Shown here one piece after another: positions 20,246 to 28,690 of a stretch of DNA of 64,000 bases. The notes beneath the pieces are model-generated. The model was not told the origin of the DNA, ran no database searches, and saw nothing but the letters and a program-made list of their open reading frames with translations. The translations under genes and the position numbers were made by a program. The number at the start of each line of letters is the position of its first letter. Position 1 is the first letter of the stretch. The stretch is from NCBI GenBank assembly GCA_024666565.1, contig CP088295.1:4464001-4528000 (forward strand), in the 5' to 3' direction. This stretch comes from Svornostia abyssi (lineage in GTDB: Bacteria; Actinomycetota; Thermoleophilia; Solirubrobacterales; Solirubrobacteraceae).

Positions 20246-22714
20246 ATGACGCGCAAGCTGCTGATTGTCCTGACCGCCGCGGTGCTGCTCGCAACCGTGG
20301 GTGGTCTGCATGCAAGTTTCGCCCAGAGCGAAGCCCGCACGCTGCTGCTCACGCTCTCCGACGGGCGCACGCTGACGGTCAGCGTCCAGGCCGCCCCCGG
20401 CACACCGGTCGACCAGATCCCGGTCCCGGACGTCGGCGCCCAGGTCATCTCCGTCCAGGACGTCACCCCGCCGCCGGCCGAGACGCCGCTGCCGCCCGCG
20501 CCCGACGCGACGGCCACGACGCCCACCACCACGAGCACCACGCCGGAGCGCAGCGACACGTCGCTGGGCGACGCCGAGCCGGAGGGCGCCGAGCAGGGCG
20601 ACCAGAAGACCACCGGCTCGAAGAAGCTGAAGAAGGCCGACAACGCTCAAGGCGAGCGTGAGGGTTCGGAAGAGGACACCGCGACCGCCGGTGACGAGGC
20701 CGAGGTCGCCTCCGACCCGGACGCCGGCACCTCGATCGCAGTCCCCGGTCCGGCGCCGGTCGGCGTCCCGAACTTCTTCATCGAGAAGTTCCGCATCCCG
20801 CCCTTCCTCCTGCCGATCTACCAGGCCGCCGGCATCGAGTACGGCATCCGCTGGGAGATCCTCGCCGCGATCAACGAGATCGAGACCGACTACGGCCGCA
20901 ACCTGAACGTGTCCTACGCCGGCGCCCTCGGATGGATGCAGTTCATGCCGCCGACGTGGAAGGCCTACGGCGTCGACGCGAACCGCGACGGCAAGAAGGA
21001 CCCGTACAACCCGGTCGACGCGATCTTCGCCGCCGCGCGCTACCTGCGCGCCGCCGGCGCCGATCAGGATCTGCGCAAGGCGATCTTCGCCTACAACCAC
21101 GCCGACTGGTACGTCGACAGCGTGCTCATGCGCGCCAAGCTCATCGCGGGGCTGCCCACGGACCTCATCGGCTCACTGAGCGGTCTGACGCAGGGTCTCT
21201 TCCCCGTCCACGCGACGGCGACCTACGCCGGCGCGGTCGACCCGGCGAAGGCGGCCCAGAAGAAGAAGGCCGGCCAGAACGCCGCCGTGCCCGTCGACGG
21301 TGACGAGGACCGGCGCCAGATCCGCATCTACGCGAAGCCGGGCGCGCCCGCCACCGCGGTGCAGGACGGCACGATCACGGACATCGGCGAGAACGATCGC
21401 CTCGGCCGCTACATCCGCCTGCGCGACGCCTACGGCAACACCTACACGTACGGCCACCTGAAGAAGCTCGCGACCGAGGTCGCCGTGGCCAAGCCGAGCC
21501 GCGCGCAGACGGCGTCGCAGATCGCCAAGGAGCTCGAGCTCCCCAAGCGCGACCCCAAGCCCGACTCCGCCGCCAGCACGACGTCGAAGAAGGCGCGCAC
21601 CGCCGCCAAGCAGACCGACACGTCCTCGGCCGCCGAGGCGCCGCTCACGTCGCCCGAGCCCGCGCAGCCGGTCGACACCAAGGAGCGCCTGTTCGCCAAC
21701 CCGAAGCGCCCGGCCGCCTACCAGGCCGGCGGCCGCGAGCAGCTCCTGGGCGACACCTCCTCCCTGCCGCAGGACGCGACCTTCCGCCGCTACTTCACCG
21801 TCGACTACGGCATGAAGCGCGACGACGTCGTGCTCAAGCCGCTGGCGATCGGCCGCCGCGTCATCGCCGGCACGATCCTCGGCCGCATCGGGACCCCCGA
21901 GGGCACGCCCGAGGACGACCGCAACGCCAAGTCGCACCTCCTCTTCGAGATCCGCCCCGCCGGCCGCGGCGCGCCGCGAATCGACCCGAAGCCCATCCTC
22001 GACGGCTGGAAGCTCCTCGAGTCCACGGCGATCTACCGCGCGAAGGGCAAGAACCCGCTGTTCGGCCCGGACGCCAAGCAGGCGACGGTCGGCCAGATCC
22101 TGCTGATGGACAAGCAGACGCTCCAGCGCCGCGTCCTGGCGAACCCGCGCATCGAGGTCTACTCGGGCGGCCGCCGCGACATCGCCGCCGGCGTGATCGA
22201 CCGCCGCGTCCTCGCAACGCTCGAGTTCATGGCCGCCAACGGCATGAAGCCGACGGTCACGAGCCTGCGCACCGGCCACGGCGTCTACACGAAGTCCGGC
22301 AACATCTCGCACCACACCACGGGCACCGCGGTCGACATCGCCGCGATCAACGGCGTGCCGATCCTCGGCCACCAGGGCGAGGGCTCGGTCACGGACCTCG
22401 CGGTCCGCCGCCTGCTCACGCTGCAGGGCACGATGAAGCCCGCGCAGATCATCACCCTCATGCGCTACGAGGGCACGGACAACACGGTCGCGATGAGCGA
22501 CCACCACGACCACATCCACATCGGGTGGCGGCCGACCTACGACCCGCGCAGCAAGACCGGGCGCCAGCTCGAGACGCTGCTCAAGCCGGGCCAGTGGGGC
22601 AAGCTCATCGACCGGCTCAACGAGATCGAGAACCCCGAGATCCCGACCGAGCCCTCGAAGTACGCGCTCTCCGTCACGCCCCCGCGTGACGGCGCGAGTG
22701 ACGACGCCGAGTAG
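20246..22714 (+). CDS. Multidomain murein hydrolase: lytic transglycosylase, degenerate M23, M15-like peptidase
   Basis: 822 residues, exported. Signal peptide 1-26 (MTRKLLIVLTAAVLLATVGG, ending ASFAQ). Low-complexity linker 75-165. MltB/SLT-like transglycosylase 176-302 (IRWEILAAINEIETDYGRNL with catalytic Glu candidates 211/213; GALGWMQFMPPTWKAYG; FAYNHADWYV). A middle region of about 352-605 looks like an M23/LytM fold (DAYGNTYTYGHL, SHLLFEIRP), but the HLHFE metal motif reads HLLFE, so it is probably inactive. At about 645-765 there is an M15-like metallopeptidase (ISHHTTGTAVDIA ... DHHDHIHIGW with the His/Asp/His ligands). Likely remodels peptidoglycan during growth or germination. A probable c-di-AMP riboswitch precedes it. 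Confidence 0.88.
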   Translation: MTRKLLIVLTAAVLLATVGGLHASFAQSEARTLLLTLSDGRTLTVSVQAAPGTPVDQIPVPDVGAQVISVQDVTPPPAETPLPPAPDATATTPTTTSTTPERSDTSLGDAEPEGAEQGDQKTTGSKKLKKADNAQGEREGSEEDTATAGDEAEVASDPDAGTSIAVPGPAPVGVPNFFIEKFRIPPFLLPIYQAAGIEYGIRWEILAAINEIETDYGRNLNVSYAGALGWMQFMPPTWKAYGVDANRDGKKDPYNPVDAIFAAARYLRAAGADQDLRKAIFAYNHADWYVDSVLMRAKLIAGLPTDLIGSLSGLTQGLFPVHATATYAGAVDPAKAAQKKKAGQNAAVPVDGDEDRRQIRIYAKPGAPATAVQDGTITDIGENDRLGRYIRLRDAYGNTYTYGHLKKLATEVAVAKPSRAQTASQIAKELELPKRDPKPDSAASTTSKKARTAAKQTDTSSAAEAPLTSPEPAQPVDTKERLFANPKRPAAYQAGGREQLLGDTSSLPQDATFRRYFTVDYGMKRDDVVLKPLAIGRRVIAGTILGRIGTPEGTPEDDRNAKSHLLFEIRPAGRGAPRIDPKPILDGWKLLESTAIYRAKGKNPLFGPDAKQATVGQILLMDKQTLQRRVLANPRIEVYSGGRRDIAAGVIDRRVLATLEFMAANGMKPTVTSLRTGHGVYTKSGNISHHTTGTAVDIAAINGVPILGHQGEGSVTDLAVRRLLTLQGTMKPAQIITLMRYEGTDNTVAMSDHHDHIHIGWRPTYDPRSKTGRQLETLLKPGQWGKLIDRLNEIENPEIPTEPSKYALSVTPPRDGASDDAE

Positions 22715-22719
22715 TTCGC

Positions 22720-22746
22720 GGAAGTTCGCGCCCCGCGCGAACTTCC
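22720..22746 (+). terminator. Hairpin after the murein hydrolase gene
   Basis: GGAAGTTCGCG (22720-22730) and CGCGAACTTCC (22736-22746) form a perfect 11-bp stem with a CCCCG loop, 6 bases after the stop codon. No U-tract. It would separate the hydrolase from the following gene. Confidence 0.65.
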
Positions 22747-22765
22747 AATGGCCCGAAGGGCCACC

Positions 22766-23623
22766 GTGAGTGGCGATACCGCTTTTCGCTTCGTCCAGTT
22801 CGAGCTGCCGTGGGCCCCGGGTCCGCCGGCCGGCCGCTACGTCATCCGCGAGCATCTCGGTGAGCCCCCTGGGCACGTCATCGTGGTCCGTGAGCTCACC
22901 GCCGCCGAACGCCGCCGCCCGCGCCGCCGCCCCCGTGGAGAGGCCCCCGCACCTCCACCCCGGGAGGTCCCCACCTGGCGCATCACCGTGATCGACGCCA
23001 CCCCCCTCGCGGGCGCCGAGGTCGCCGCCGATTGGCTGAGCAACGCCGACCACGACGCGCTCGTCGCCGACGCGATCCGGCGGCTCGACCGCGTGCTCTA
23101 CCTCCACCGCGTGGCCGCGCGCGATCCCGCCGCACGCGACCTCGCGCCGGAGCAGGCGCTCGTCGTCCGCATCGGCTACGGCACCGGCGAGCAGGTCGCC
23201 GAGGCCACGTGGGACGCCGCCATCGCCCTCCCCCGCCAGAAGGACCCCAAGCGGTCGCGTGCCGCGACGCTGCGGCCCCAGGAGCGCCTGGCGGCGCTGC
23301 TCGGCGGCCGGGACGCCGCGCTGGCGTGCGAGGAGCTCACGCTGCGCGCCCGGGCCGACCTGAACGCCGACCGGGAGCGCGAAGCCGCGCTGCAGCTCCA
23401 GATCGCCCTGCGCGCGGCCCGCGCCGAGCTGCAGCCCTGGCGGGAGACCGGCGACCTCGGCGCGCGGCTGGCCGAGCTCGACGAGCTGCAGGACGACGCG
23501 GACGCCGCCGCCGCGCGCGCGCTCGAGGGCGGGCTCGAACGCGAGCAGGCCGAGCACGTCGCGCGTGCGCTGGGCCGCCTGGAGGCCGCGCTGCGCGCCC
23601 GCACGGTGGAAGCGCTGCGATGA
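22766..23623 (+). CDS. Conserved hypothetical protein
   Basis: 285 residues, no family recognised. The N-terminal half has beta character (FRFVQFELPWAPGPPAGRYVIREHLG, HVIVVREL) with a basic Pro/Arg stretch (RRRPRRRPRGEAPAPPPRE). The C-terminal half is helical and Ala/Glu/Arg-rich. GTG at 22766 is chosen because GAAGGG lies 5-6 bases upstream, whereas the ATG at 22748 abuts the hairpin with no ribosome binding site. It overlaps the next gene by ATGA, so the pair is translationally coupled to the HAD phosphatase. Confidence 0.7.
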   Translation: MSGDTAFRFVQFELPWAPGPPAGRYVIREHLGEPPGHVIVVRELTAAERRRPRRRPRGEAPAPPPREVPTWRITVIDATPLAGAEVAADWLSNADHDALVADAIRRLDRVLYLHRVAARDPAARDLAPEQALVVRIGYGTGEQVAEATWDAAIALPRQKDPKRSRAATLRPQERLAALLGGRDAALACEELTLRARADLNADREREAALQLQIALRAARAELQPWRETGDLGARLAELDELQDDADAAAARALEGGLEREQAEHVARALGRLEAALRARTVEALR

Positions 23624-24279
23624 GCGTCGCCGCCGTCGTCTTCGACATGGACGGCGTGCTCGTGGACTCCGAGCACCTGTGGGACCAGGCACGCCGGGAG
23701 CTCGTGGCCGAGACCGGCGGAGTCTGGCCCGACGGGGCAGAGACGGCGATGCTCGGCATGAGCTCGAAGGAGTGGCCGGTCTACGTCGCCGAGACCCTGC
23801 GTGTCCCGCTCTCCCCCGCCGAGATCAACGACGACGTCGTGCGGCGCATGCGCGCAGGCTATGCGCGCGAGCTGCCGCTCATCCCCGGCGCGGTCGCGGC
23901 AGTCGAGCGTCTCGCGGCCGCGTTCCCGCTGGGCCTCGCGTCATCGTCGAACCGCGAGATCATCGACCTCGTGCTCGCGGAGTCCGGCCTGGACACGCAC
24001 TTCGCCGCCACGGTGTCCTCCGAGGAGGTCGCCGCGGGCAAACCGTCACCGGACGTGTACGCGGCGTGCGTGGCGCAGCTGGGCGTCGACCCCGCCGCCT
24101 GTGTCGCGGTCGAGGACTCGACGAACGGCATCCTCAGCGCCGTCGCTGCGGGGCTCGCCGTCGTCGCGCTGCCCAACCCGCAGTACCCGCCGGCGCGTGG
24201 GGCACTCGGGCGGGCGGCGCACGTCATCTCGTCACTCGACGAGCTCGATGCGGACCTGGTGCGGCGCGTGAGGCAGTAA
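23620..24279 (+). CDS. HAD-superfamily hydrolase (beta-phosphoglucomutase-like)
   Basis: 219 residues. Motif I VVFDMDGVLVDSE (nucleophile and acid Asp), a four-helix cap, motif II LASSSNREI, motif III Lys in AGKPSPDVYAACVAQLGVDP, and motif IV VAVEDSTNGILSA. This is the subclass I cap group of phosphatases and phosphoglucomutases; the substrate is likely a small sugar phosphate but is not determined. ATGA overlap with the preceding gene. A palindrome begins directly after its TAA. Confidence 0.9.
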   Translation: MSVAAVVFDMDGVLVDSEHLWDQARRELVAETGGVWPDGAETAMLGMSSKEWPVYVAETLRVPLSPAEINDDVVRRMRAGYARELPLIPGAVAAVERLAAAFPLGLASSSNREIIDLVLAESGLDTHFAATVSSEEVAAGKPSPDVYAACVAQLGVDPAACVAVEDSTNGILSAVAAGLAVVALPNPQYPPARGALGRAAHVISSLDELDADLVRRVRQ

Positions 24280-24297
24280 GCGCTTCCGCGGAAGCGC
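24280..24297. repeat. Intergenic palindrome GCGCTTCCGCGGAAGCGC, copy 1
   Basis: Perfect 18-base palindrome starting one base after the HAD gene's TAA. The same core recurs at 24782, 45498 and, with single mismatches, at 28161, 43133 and 45455. Its placement right behind a stop codon suggests a transcript-end hairpin or REP-like element. Confidence 0.8.
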
Positions 24298-24304
24298 GTG
24301 GACC

Positions 24305-24775
24305 GTGAGCACCGTCCTGAGCATCGGCATGATCGTGGCCCTCCTCGCGGGCGCGTACGCCGCCTGGGCGTGGCGGGCGAAGGGCCAGCGGTGGCCGCTC
24401 GTCATCTGGGCCGGGCTCGCGACCCTGTTCACGCTGGGGGCGCTCGCCGCGGAGCAAGGAGCCGACGACGCCGTCGGTGTGCTGATCCTGCTCGGCTGGC
24501 TCGTCGTTCTCGGCCGGGTCGTGCTCTACGCCTGGCTGGGCGAGCCCGTGAGCGACCTCGGCTGCGCCTGGCGCATCGTCGCCGGCCTCGGGTCGGTCAT
24601 CGCGCTCCCGATCACCTTCTTCGTCCTCCTCGGCGCTCAGTTCTGCGAGGAGGACTGCGACGGCATCCACATCGCGGGAGGCTTCGGCGCCGTGATCTTC
24701 CTCGCCGCGCTACTGACCTTGGCCGGGATGCTCATCGAAGGCGTCGTCCGGCTTCTCCGCTGGATGGTCAGCTGA
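24305..24775 (+). CDS. Four-helix integral membrane protein, unknown function
   Basis: 156 residues starting at GTG 24305. Hydrophobic segments near 3-22, 32-49, 56-78, 88-108 and 122-147 give four or five membrane helices. An extracellular or periplasmic loop contains CEEDCDG (two close cysteines), which could form a disulfide or bind metal. No family recognised. Both ends carry copies of the same palindrome, so it may be a single-gene unit. Confidence 0.65.
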   Translation: MSTVLSIGMIVALLAGAYAAWAWRAKGQRWPLVIWAGLATLFTLGALAAEQGADDAVGVLILLGWLVVLGRVVLYAWLGEPVSDLGCAWRIVAGLGSVIALPITFFVLLGAQFCEEDCDGIHIAGGFGAVIFLAALLTLAGMLIEGVVRLLRWMVS

Positions 24776-24779
24776 GCGC

Positions 24780-24801
24780 GGGCGCTTCCGCGGAAGCGCC
24801 C
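24780..24801. repeat. Intergenic palindrome, copy 2 (22-base perfect)
   Basis: The 18-base core at 24782-24799 extends by two bases on each side (GG...CC) to a perfect 22-base palindrome. It lies 5 bases after the stop of the membrane-protein gene, in the gap before a convergent sirtuin gene. The rest of that gap (to 24873) holds nothing else recognisable. Confidence 0.8.
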
Positions 24802-24873
24802 CTCGACCCCACTGTGTCGCTTGTTGCCTGGCTGGGGCTGACATTCGCGCCACAGCCCGGGCCGGCGCGCGCC

Positions 24874-25632
24874 TTACAGCGCCGCCACCAGCGCCGTCAG
24901 CTCCGCCTCGACGTCCCCGTCGAGCTTGACCGCGCACCGGTCGTCCCACGGCGTGGGGCCCTGCGTGACGATCGCGACCTCGCCACCGGTCTGCTGGGTG
25001 ATGCCCGGCAGCTGGGCGATCGGCTGGACTTCGAGCGAGGTGCCGATGCACAGGAGCACGTCCGCGCCGGCGGCCATCCCGTAGGCACGTTCCAGCGCGC
25101 CTTCGGGCAGCCACTCGCCGAACAGCACGACATCGGGCTTCAGCGGGCGGCCGCAGTCGCACGCCGGGAACCCGTCGGCGGACTGCGCAAGCCGCAGGCG
25201 GACGACGTCGAGCGGGTACTGGTCACCGCAGTCCAGGCAGGACGAGTGCTCGATCGTGCCGTGGACCTCGACGAGGTTCTGCGTGCCCGCGCGACGGTGC
25301 AGCATGTCGATGTTCTGCGTCACCACGCCCGTCAGCACGCCGCGGCGCTCGAGTTCTGCCAGCGCGGCGTGGGCCGCGTTGGGCTCCTTGTCGCGCAGCG
25401 ACTGGAAGCGGTCGCCGTAGAAGTGCCAGAACCGCTGCGGGTCGGCGCGCCAGGCGTCGATGTGGGCGACCTCCATCGGGTCCACGTTCTCCCACAGGCC
25501 CGTGCCGGGCGAGCGGAAGTCCGGGATGCCCGACGGCACGCTGATGCCCGCGCCCGTCAGGGCGACGACGGAGTCGGCGTCGCGGACGAGGTCGGCGAGG
25601 CGGTCGACGCCCCCGCCTACCGAGACTGCCAC
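24874..25632 (-). CDS. Sir2-family NAD-dependent protein deacylase
   Basis: Removes acyl groups from protein lysines using NAD. 252 residues with VVALTGAGISVPSGIPDFRSPGTGLW, TQNIDMLHRRAG, the catalytic His in EVHGTIEHSS, a zinc ribbon formed by CLDCG and CDCG, KPDVVLFGEWLP and CIGTSLEVQPIAQLP. Start set at GTG 25630-25632; the frame is open upstream within the next gene. It overlaps the enoyl-CoA hydratase gene by 16 bases, so it is coupled to fatty-acid oxidation genes, a plausible place for a regulator of acyl-CoA enzymes. Confidence 0.92.
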   Translation of the reverse strand: MAVSVGGGVDRLADLVRDADSVVALTGAGISVPSGIPDFRSPGTGLWENVDPMEVAHIDAWRADPQRFWHFYGDRFQSLRDKEPNAAHAALAELERRGVLTGVVTQNIDMLHRRAGTQNLVEVHGTIEHSSCLDCGDQYPLDVVRLRLAQSADGFPACDCGRPLKPDVVLFGEWLPEGALERAYGMAAGADVLLCIGTSLEVQPIAQLPGITQQTGGEVAIVTQGPTPWDDRCAVKLDGDVEAELTALVAAL

Positions 25633-26726
25633 CGCGCGCTCCTCTTGCCCAGGAAGGCGCCGATGCCCTCCTTCGCGTCCTCGGTCATGAAGACGGACGT
25701 GAACTCGCGCTCCTCGGCGGCGATGCCGGCGTCCAGGCCCCCGCCCGCAGCGATCATCGCGCGCTTCGTGGCGGCCACCGCCAGCGGGGCCTGCCCGGCG
25801 AGCTTGCGCGCCCACAGCATCGCGGCGTCGAACAGCTCGTGGTCGGGGACGACCTGGTTGACCAAGCCGTGCTCGTACGCCGTCTCAGCGCCGATCGGCT
25901 GGCCCGTGAGGTTCATCTCCAGCGCCTTGGCGTAGCCGACGAGGCGCGGCAGCCGCTGCGTGCCGCCGAAGCCCGGGATGATGCCGAGGTCGATCTCGGG
26001 CTGGCCGAAGACCGCCGACTGCGCCGCGACGCGCAGGTCGCAGGCCATGAGCAGCTCGTTGCCGCCGCCGTAGGCCGGGGCGTTGACCGCTGCGATCGTC
26101 ACGGTGTCGCTCGCTTCGAAGGACTGCAGCAGCCGGTGGGTCTTGGAGATCAGGGCCTTGACGTCGGCGGCCTGCTCCATCTTCGTGAACGCCTTGATGT
26201 CCGCGCCCGCGCAGAACAGCTGCTGGTTGGCGGACGCGATGACGAGCACGCGAACGGCCGGGTCGTTCTCGACGGCCCGCCACACGTCCTCGAGCTGCCC
26301 GATGACGTCGGGGCTCAGCGAGTTCGCCGGCGGCGAAGCCAGCCATGCGATCGCGATGTTCCCGCGCGTCTCGAGCTGGACCTTCTTGTCGCCGTAGCCC
26401 TCGTCGGGCCGCGGGTACGGGTAGAAGCCCTGGCCGCTCTTCACGCCCAGGCGACCCTGGCCGACCAGGCGGCGCAGGATCGCGGGCGGCTCGAACTCGG
26501 GGTCGACCTCTTCGGCCATCCGCTCGAGCTCGGCGACGACGGTGTCGATCCCCCACGCGTCGGCGCCGGCCAGCGGGCCGGACGGGAACCCGGCGCCGGC
26601 CATCATGCCCAGGTCGATCTCGCGCGCCGTGGAGACGCCCTCCTCCAGCACCAGGCACGCCTCGACGATCGCCTTGAGAATCAGGCGCTGCGCCAGCGCG
26701 GCGCCCTGCTCAGCTGCCGTACTCAT
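25617..26726 (-). CDS. 3-hydroxyacyl-CoA dehydrogenase C-domain / enoyl-CoA hydratase fusion
   Basis: 369 residues. About 10-105 resembles the 3HCDH C-terminal domain (KAIVEACLVLEEGVSTAREIDLGMMAGAGFPSGPLAGADAWGID ... GRLGVKSGQGFYPY). About 115-369 is a crotonase: LFCAGADIKAFTKME, APAYGGGNELLMACDLRVAA and FGQPEIDLGIIPGFGGTQRLPR, with both catalytic Glu positions (GNEL, QPEI). This order is the reverse of FadB (hydratase first). Together with the dehydrogenase at 26710-27585 it could rebuild the hydratase/dehydrogenase steps of beta-oxidation. The two genes overlap by 17 bases. Confidence 0.9.
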   Translation of the reverse strand: MSTAAEQGAALAQRLILKAIVEACLVLEEGVSTAREIDLGMMAGAGFPSGPLAGADAWGIDTVVAELERMAEEVDPEFEPPAILRRLVGQGRLGVKSGQGFYPYPRPDEGYGDKKVQLETRGNIAIAWLASPPANSLSPDVIGQLEDVWRAVENDPAVRVLVIASANQQLFCAGADIKAFTKMEQAADVKALISKTHRLLQSFEASDTVTIAAVNAPAYGGGNELLMACDLRVAAQSAVFGQPEIDLGIIPGFGGTQRLPRLVGYAKALEMNLTGQPIGAETAYEHGLVNQVVPDHELFDAAMLWARKLAGQAPLAVAATKRAMIAAGGGLDAGIAAEEREFTSVFMTEDAKEGIGAFLGKRSARWQSR

Positions 26727-27585
26727 AGAAACCCTTCCCCGTCTTCTGACCCAGGTGGCCGGCCGCGACGAGCTCCTGCATGCCGGGATGGACGAACACG
26801 CGGTCGCCGTAGCTGTCGTGCAGGTGCTCGGCGACGTGCAGCACCGTGTCGAGGCCGAGCATGTCGATGAGGCGGAACGGGCCGGCCGGCACGGCGCCGG
26901 TGGCCTCCAGGCCCTGGTCGAACTCGGCGAACGCCGCGCCCGACTCGTGCTGGGCCTTCCACAGCTCGCTCACCGCGCTCATGAGGATGCGGTTGACGAC
27001 GAATCCCGGCGCCTCGCCGCAGACGATCGGCGACTTGCGGATCTGGCTGACGAAGGCGACGGCCGCCTGGACGGTCTCCGGCGACGTCTCCTCGCCCTCG
27101 ACGATCTCGACGAGCCGCATGCGCGAGGCGGGGTAGAAGAAGTGCAGGCCGATGACCTGGTCGGGCCGCGCGGTGACGTCGGCCATCTCGGTGATCGACA
27201 GCGCGCTCGTGTTGGAGGCCAGGATCGTGTGGCCCGGGACGAGGTCGTCGAGCTCGGCCATGACGGCCTGCTTGATCTCCATGCGCTCGGGCACGGCCTC
27301 GATGACGAGGTCGACCGCGCCGAAGCGGTCATAGGACAGCGTGCCGTCGATCCGACCGAGGATCTCGGCGGCGCGCGCGTCGGCGTCCTCCTGGGAGAGC
27401 TTGCCCTTGGAGACGAGCTTGTTCAGCTGGAGGGCGGTGACCTCGCGGGCCCGATCGAGGCCGGCGTCGATGGCGGCCTGGTCGACATCCTTGAGGACGA
27501 CATCGATGTCGGCGGACGCGATGACCTGCGCGATCTCACCGCCCATCGTGCCCGCGCCGACCACAGCGGCGGTGAAGACGAACAT
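26710..27585 (-). CDS. 3-hydroxybutyryl-CoA/3-hydroxyacyl-CoA dehydrogenase
   Basis: NAD-dependent oxidation of 3-hydroxyacyl-CoA. 291 residues with a Rossmann N-terminus (TAAVVGAGTMGGEIAQVIASA), DLVIEAVPERMEIKQ, ASNTSALSITEMA, the catalytic His in GLHFFYPASRMRLVEIV, and the C-domain (GFVVNRILMSAVSEL ... MLGLDTVLHVAEHLHDSYGD ... KTGKGFYEYG). Length matches single-function Hbd/FadB2. First gene of the hbd-hydratase-sirtuin unit. Divergent from the gene at 27609 across only 23 bases. Confidence 0.95.
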   Translation of the reverse strand: MFVFTAAVVGAGTMGGEIAQVIASADIDVVLKDVDQAAIDAGLDRAREVTALQLNKLVSKGKLSQEDADARAAEILGRIDGTLSYDRFGAVDLVIEAVPERMEIKQAVMAELDDLVPGHTILASNTSALSITEMADVTARPDQVIGLHFFYPASRMRLVEIVEGEETSPETVQAAVAFVSQIRKSPIVCGEAPGFVVNRILMSAVSELWKAQHESGAAFAEFDQGLEATGAVPAGPFRLIDMLGLDTVLHVAEHLHDSYGDRVFVHPGMQELVAAGHLGQKTGKGFYEYGS

Positions 27586-27608
27586 GCCCGCCAGTCTAGG
27601 CTTAGCGC

Positions 27609-28661
27609 GTGGCCGAGCGCGTTCTCACCCTCCGGGAGCTCAACCGCGCGACGCTCGCGCGGCAGGGGCTGCTCGAGCGCTGGGATGACGCCGACGCCGT
27701 CGAGGCGCTCCGCCGGGTGGCCGGTCTGCAGGCGCAGGAGCCGCGCCCGCCGTTCATCGGCCTGTGGACGCGGATGGAGACGTTCACCGCCGAGGAGCTC
27801 CTCGGCGCGCTCCGGTCGGGCGCAGCGGTGCGCGCGCCGCTCATGCGCGGGACGCTGCACATCGTCGCCGCCGAGGACTGGCCGCTCTTCTTCGGGCCCC
27901 CGGACCGCACGCGCAACGTGCTGGGCGAGCGCAGCCGCGACCTGGACCCCGAGCCCGTGCTCGCCGCCGCCGAGGCGCTGCTGCGCGAGCGTGGGCCGAT
28001 GAGCATGAACGACCTGCGGCCGCTGCTGGCCGAGCGATTCCCCGGCGAGGACGAGCGCGTCATGGGCTACGCCGCGCGCCTGCTGCTGCCGCTCGTGATG
28101 GTCCCCACGGACGACCGCTGGGGCTACGGGCGCGACCCGGTCTTCGGGCTGAGCGACCTGGCGCTTCCGCGCAAGCGCGACGACGCCGAGCTCGTCCGGA
28201 GATACCTCGCGGCGTTCGGGCCCGCGACCGTCGAGGACATGCAGACGTGGTCGGGACGCCAGGGGCTGCGGGCCGTCGTCGAGGCGATGGCCGACGAACT
28301 CGTCTCCTTTGCCGGTGGCCTCGTCGACCTCTCCGGCGCCCCGCGCCCGCCCGAGGACGCGCCGGGCCGCGACGTCGTCTTCCTCCCGGACTTCGACAAC
28401 CTCCTGCTCGCTCACAAGGACCGCCGCCGCGTCATCGCCGACGAGCACCGTCCCCTCGTCGCCACGAAGAACCTGCGGATCAAGGCGACGTTCCTGGTCG
28501 ACGGCGTCGTCGCGGGCACGTGGTCGATCAAGGCGACAAAGACGAAGGCGACCGTGACGCTGGAGCCATTCGGGAAGATCCCACGCGCCGCCGTGCGCGA
28601 GGAGGCCACGGCGCTCGCAAGGTTCCTCGAACCCGACGCCAAGGCGGTGAGCGTCACATAG
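27609..28661 (+). CDS. Winged-helix DNA-binding protein of the AlkZ/YcaQ-like (HTH_42) family
   Basis: 350 residues, start GTG 27609. N-terminal TLRELNRATLARQGLLERWDDADAVEALRRVAGLQAQEPRPPFIGLWTR carries GLQAQ, which sits where AlkZ-type glycosylases have their catalytic QxQ/D motif. Also APLMRGTLHIVAAEDWPLF, three winged-helix-like repeats, and VVFLPDFDNLLLAHKDRRRVI near 260. The family includes crosslink- and alkylation-repair DNA glycosylases. A near-copy of the genome's 18-base palindrome is embedded in the coding sequence at 28161-28178 (LPRKR). Confidence 0.85.
   Translation: MAERVLTLRELNRATLARQGLLERWDDADAVEALRRVAGLQAQEPRPPFIGLWTRMETFTAEELLGALRSGAAVRAPLMRGTLHIVAAEDWPLFFGPPDRTRNVLGERSRDLDPEPVLAAAEALLRERGPMSMNDLRPLLAERFPGEDERVMGYAARLLLPLVMVPTDDRWGYGRDPVFGLSDLALPRKRDDAELVRRYLAAFGPATVEDMQTWSGRQGLRAVVEAMADELVSFAGGLVDLSGAPRPPEDAPGRDVVFLPDFDNLLLAHKDRRRVIADEHRPLVATKNLRIKATFLVDGVVAGTWSIKATKTKATVTLEPFGKIPRAAVREEATALARFLEPDAKAVSVT
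28161..28178. repeat. Palindrome copy 3, inside a coding sequence (one mismatch)
   Basis: GCGCTTCCGCGCAAGCGC differs from the intergenic palindrome at one base and is read in frame as ALPRKR within the HTH_42 protein. The protein stays open, so the element is tolerated or is a chance Leu-Pro-Arg-Lys-Arg codon string. Confidence 0.5.
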
Positions 28662-28690
28662 TGGTCGCTGGGGCGACCAGGATCGGACGC

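Noticed and set aside
21173..23692. Minus-strand open frame of 839 codons opposite the murein hydrolase
   Set aside because: Translation is Arg/Leu/Val/Gly-rich with no domain; the plus strand holds recognised catalytic modules.
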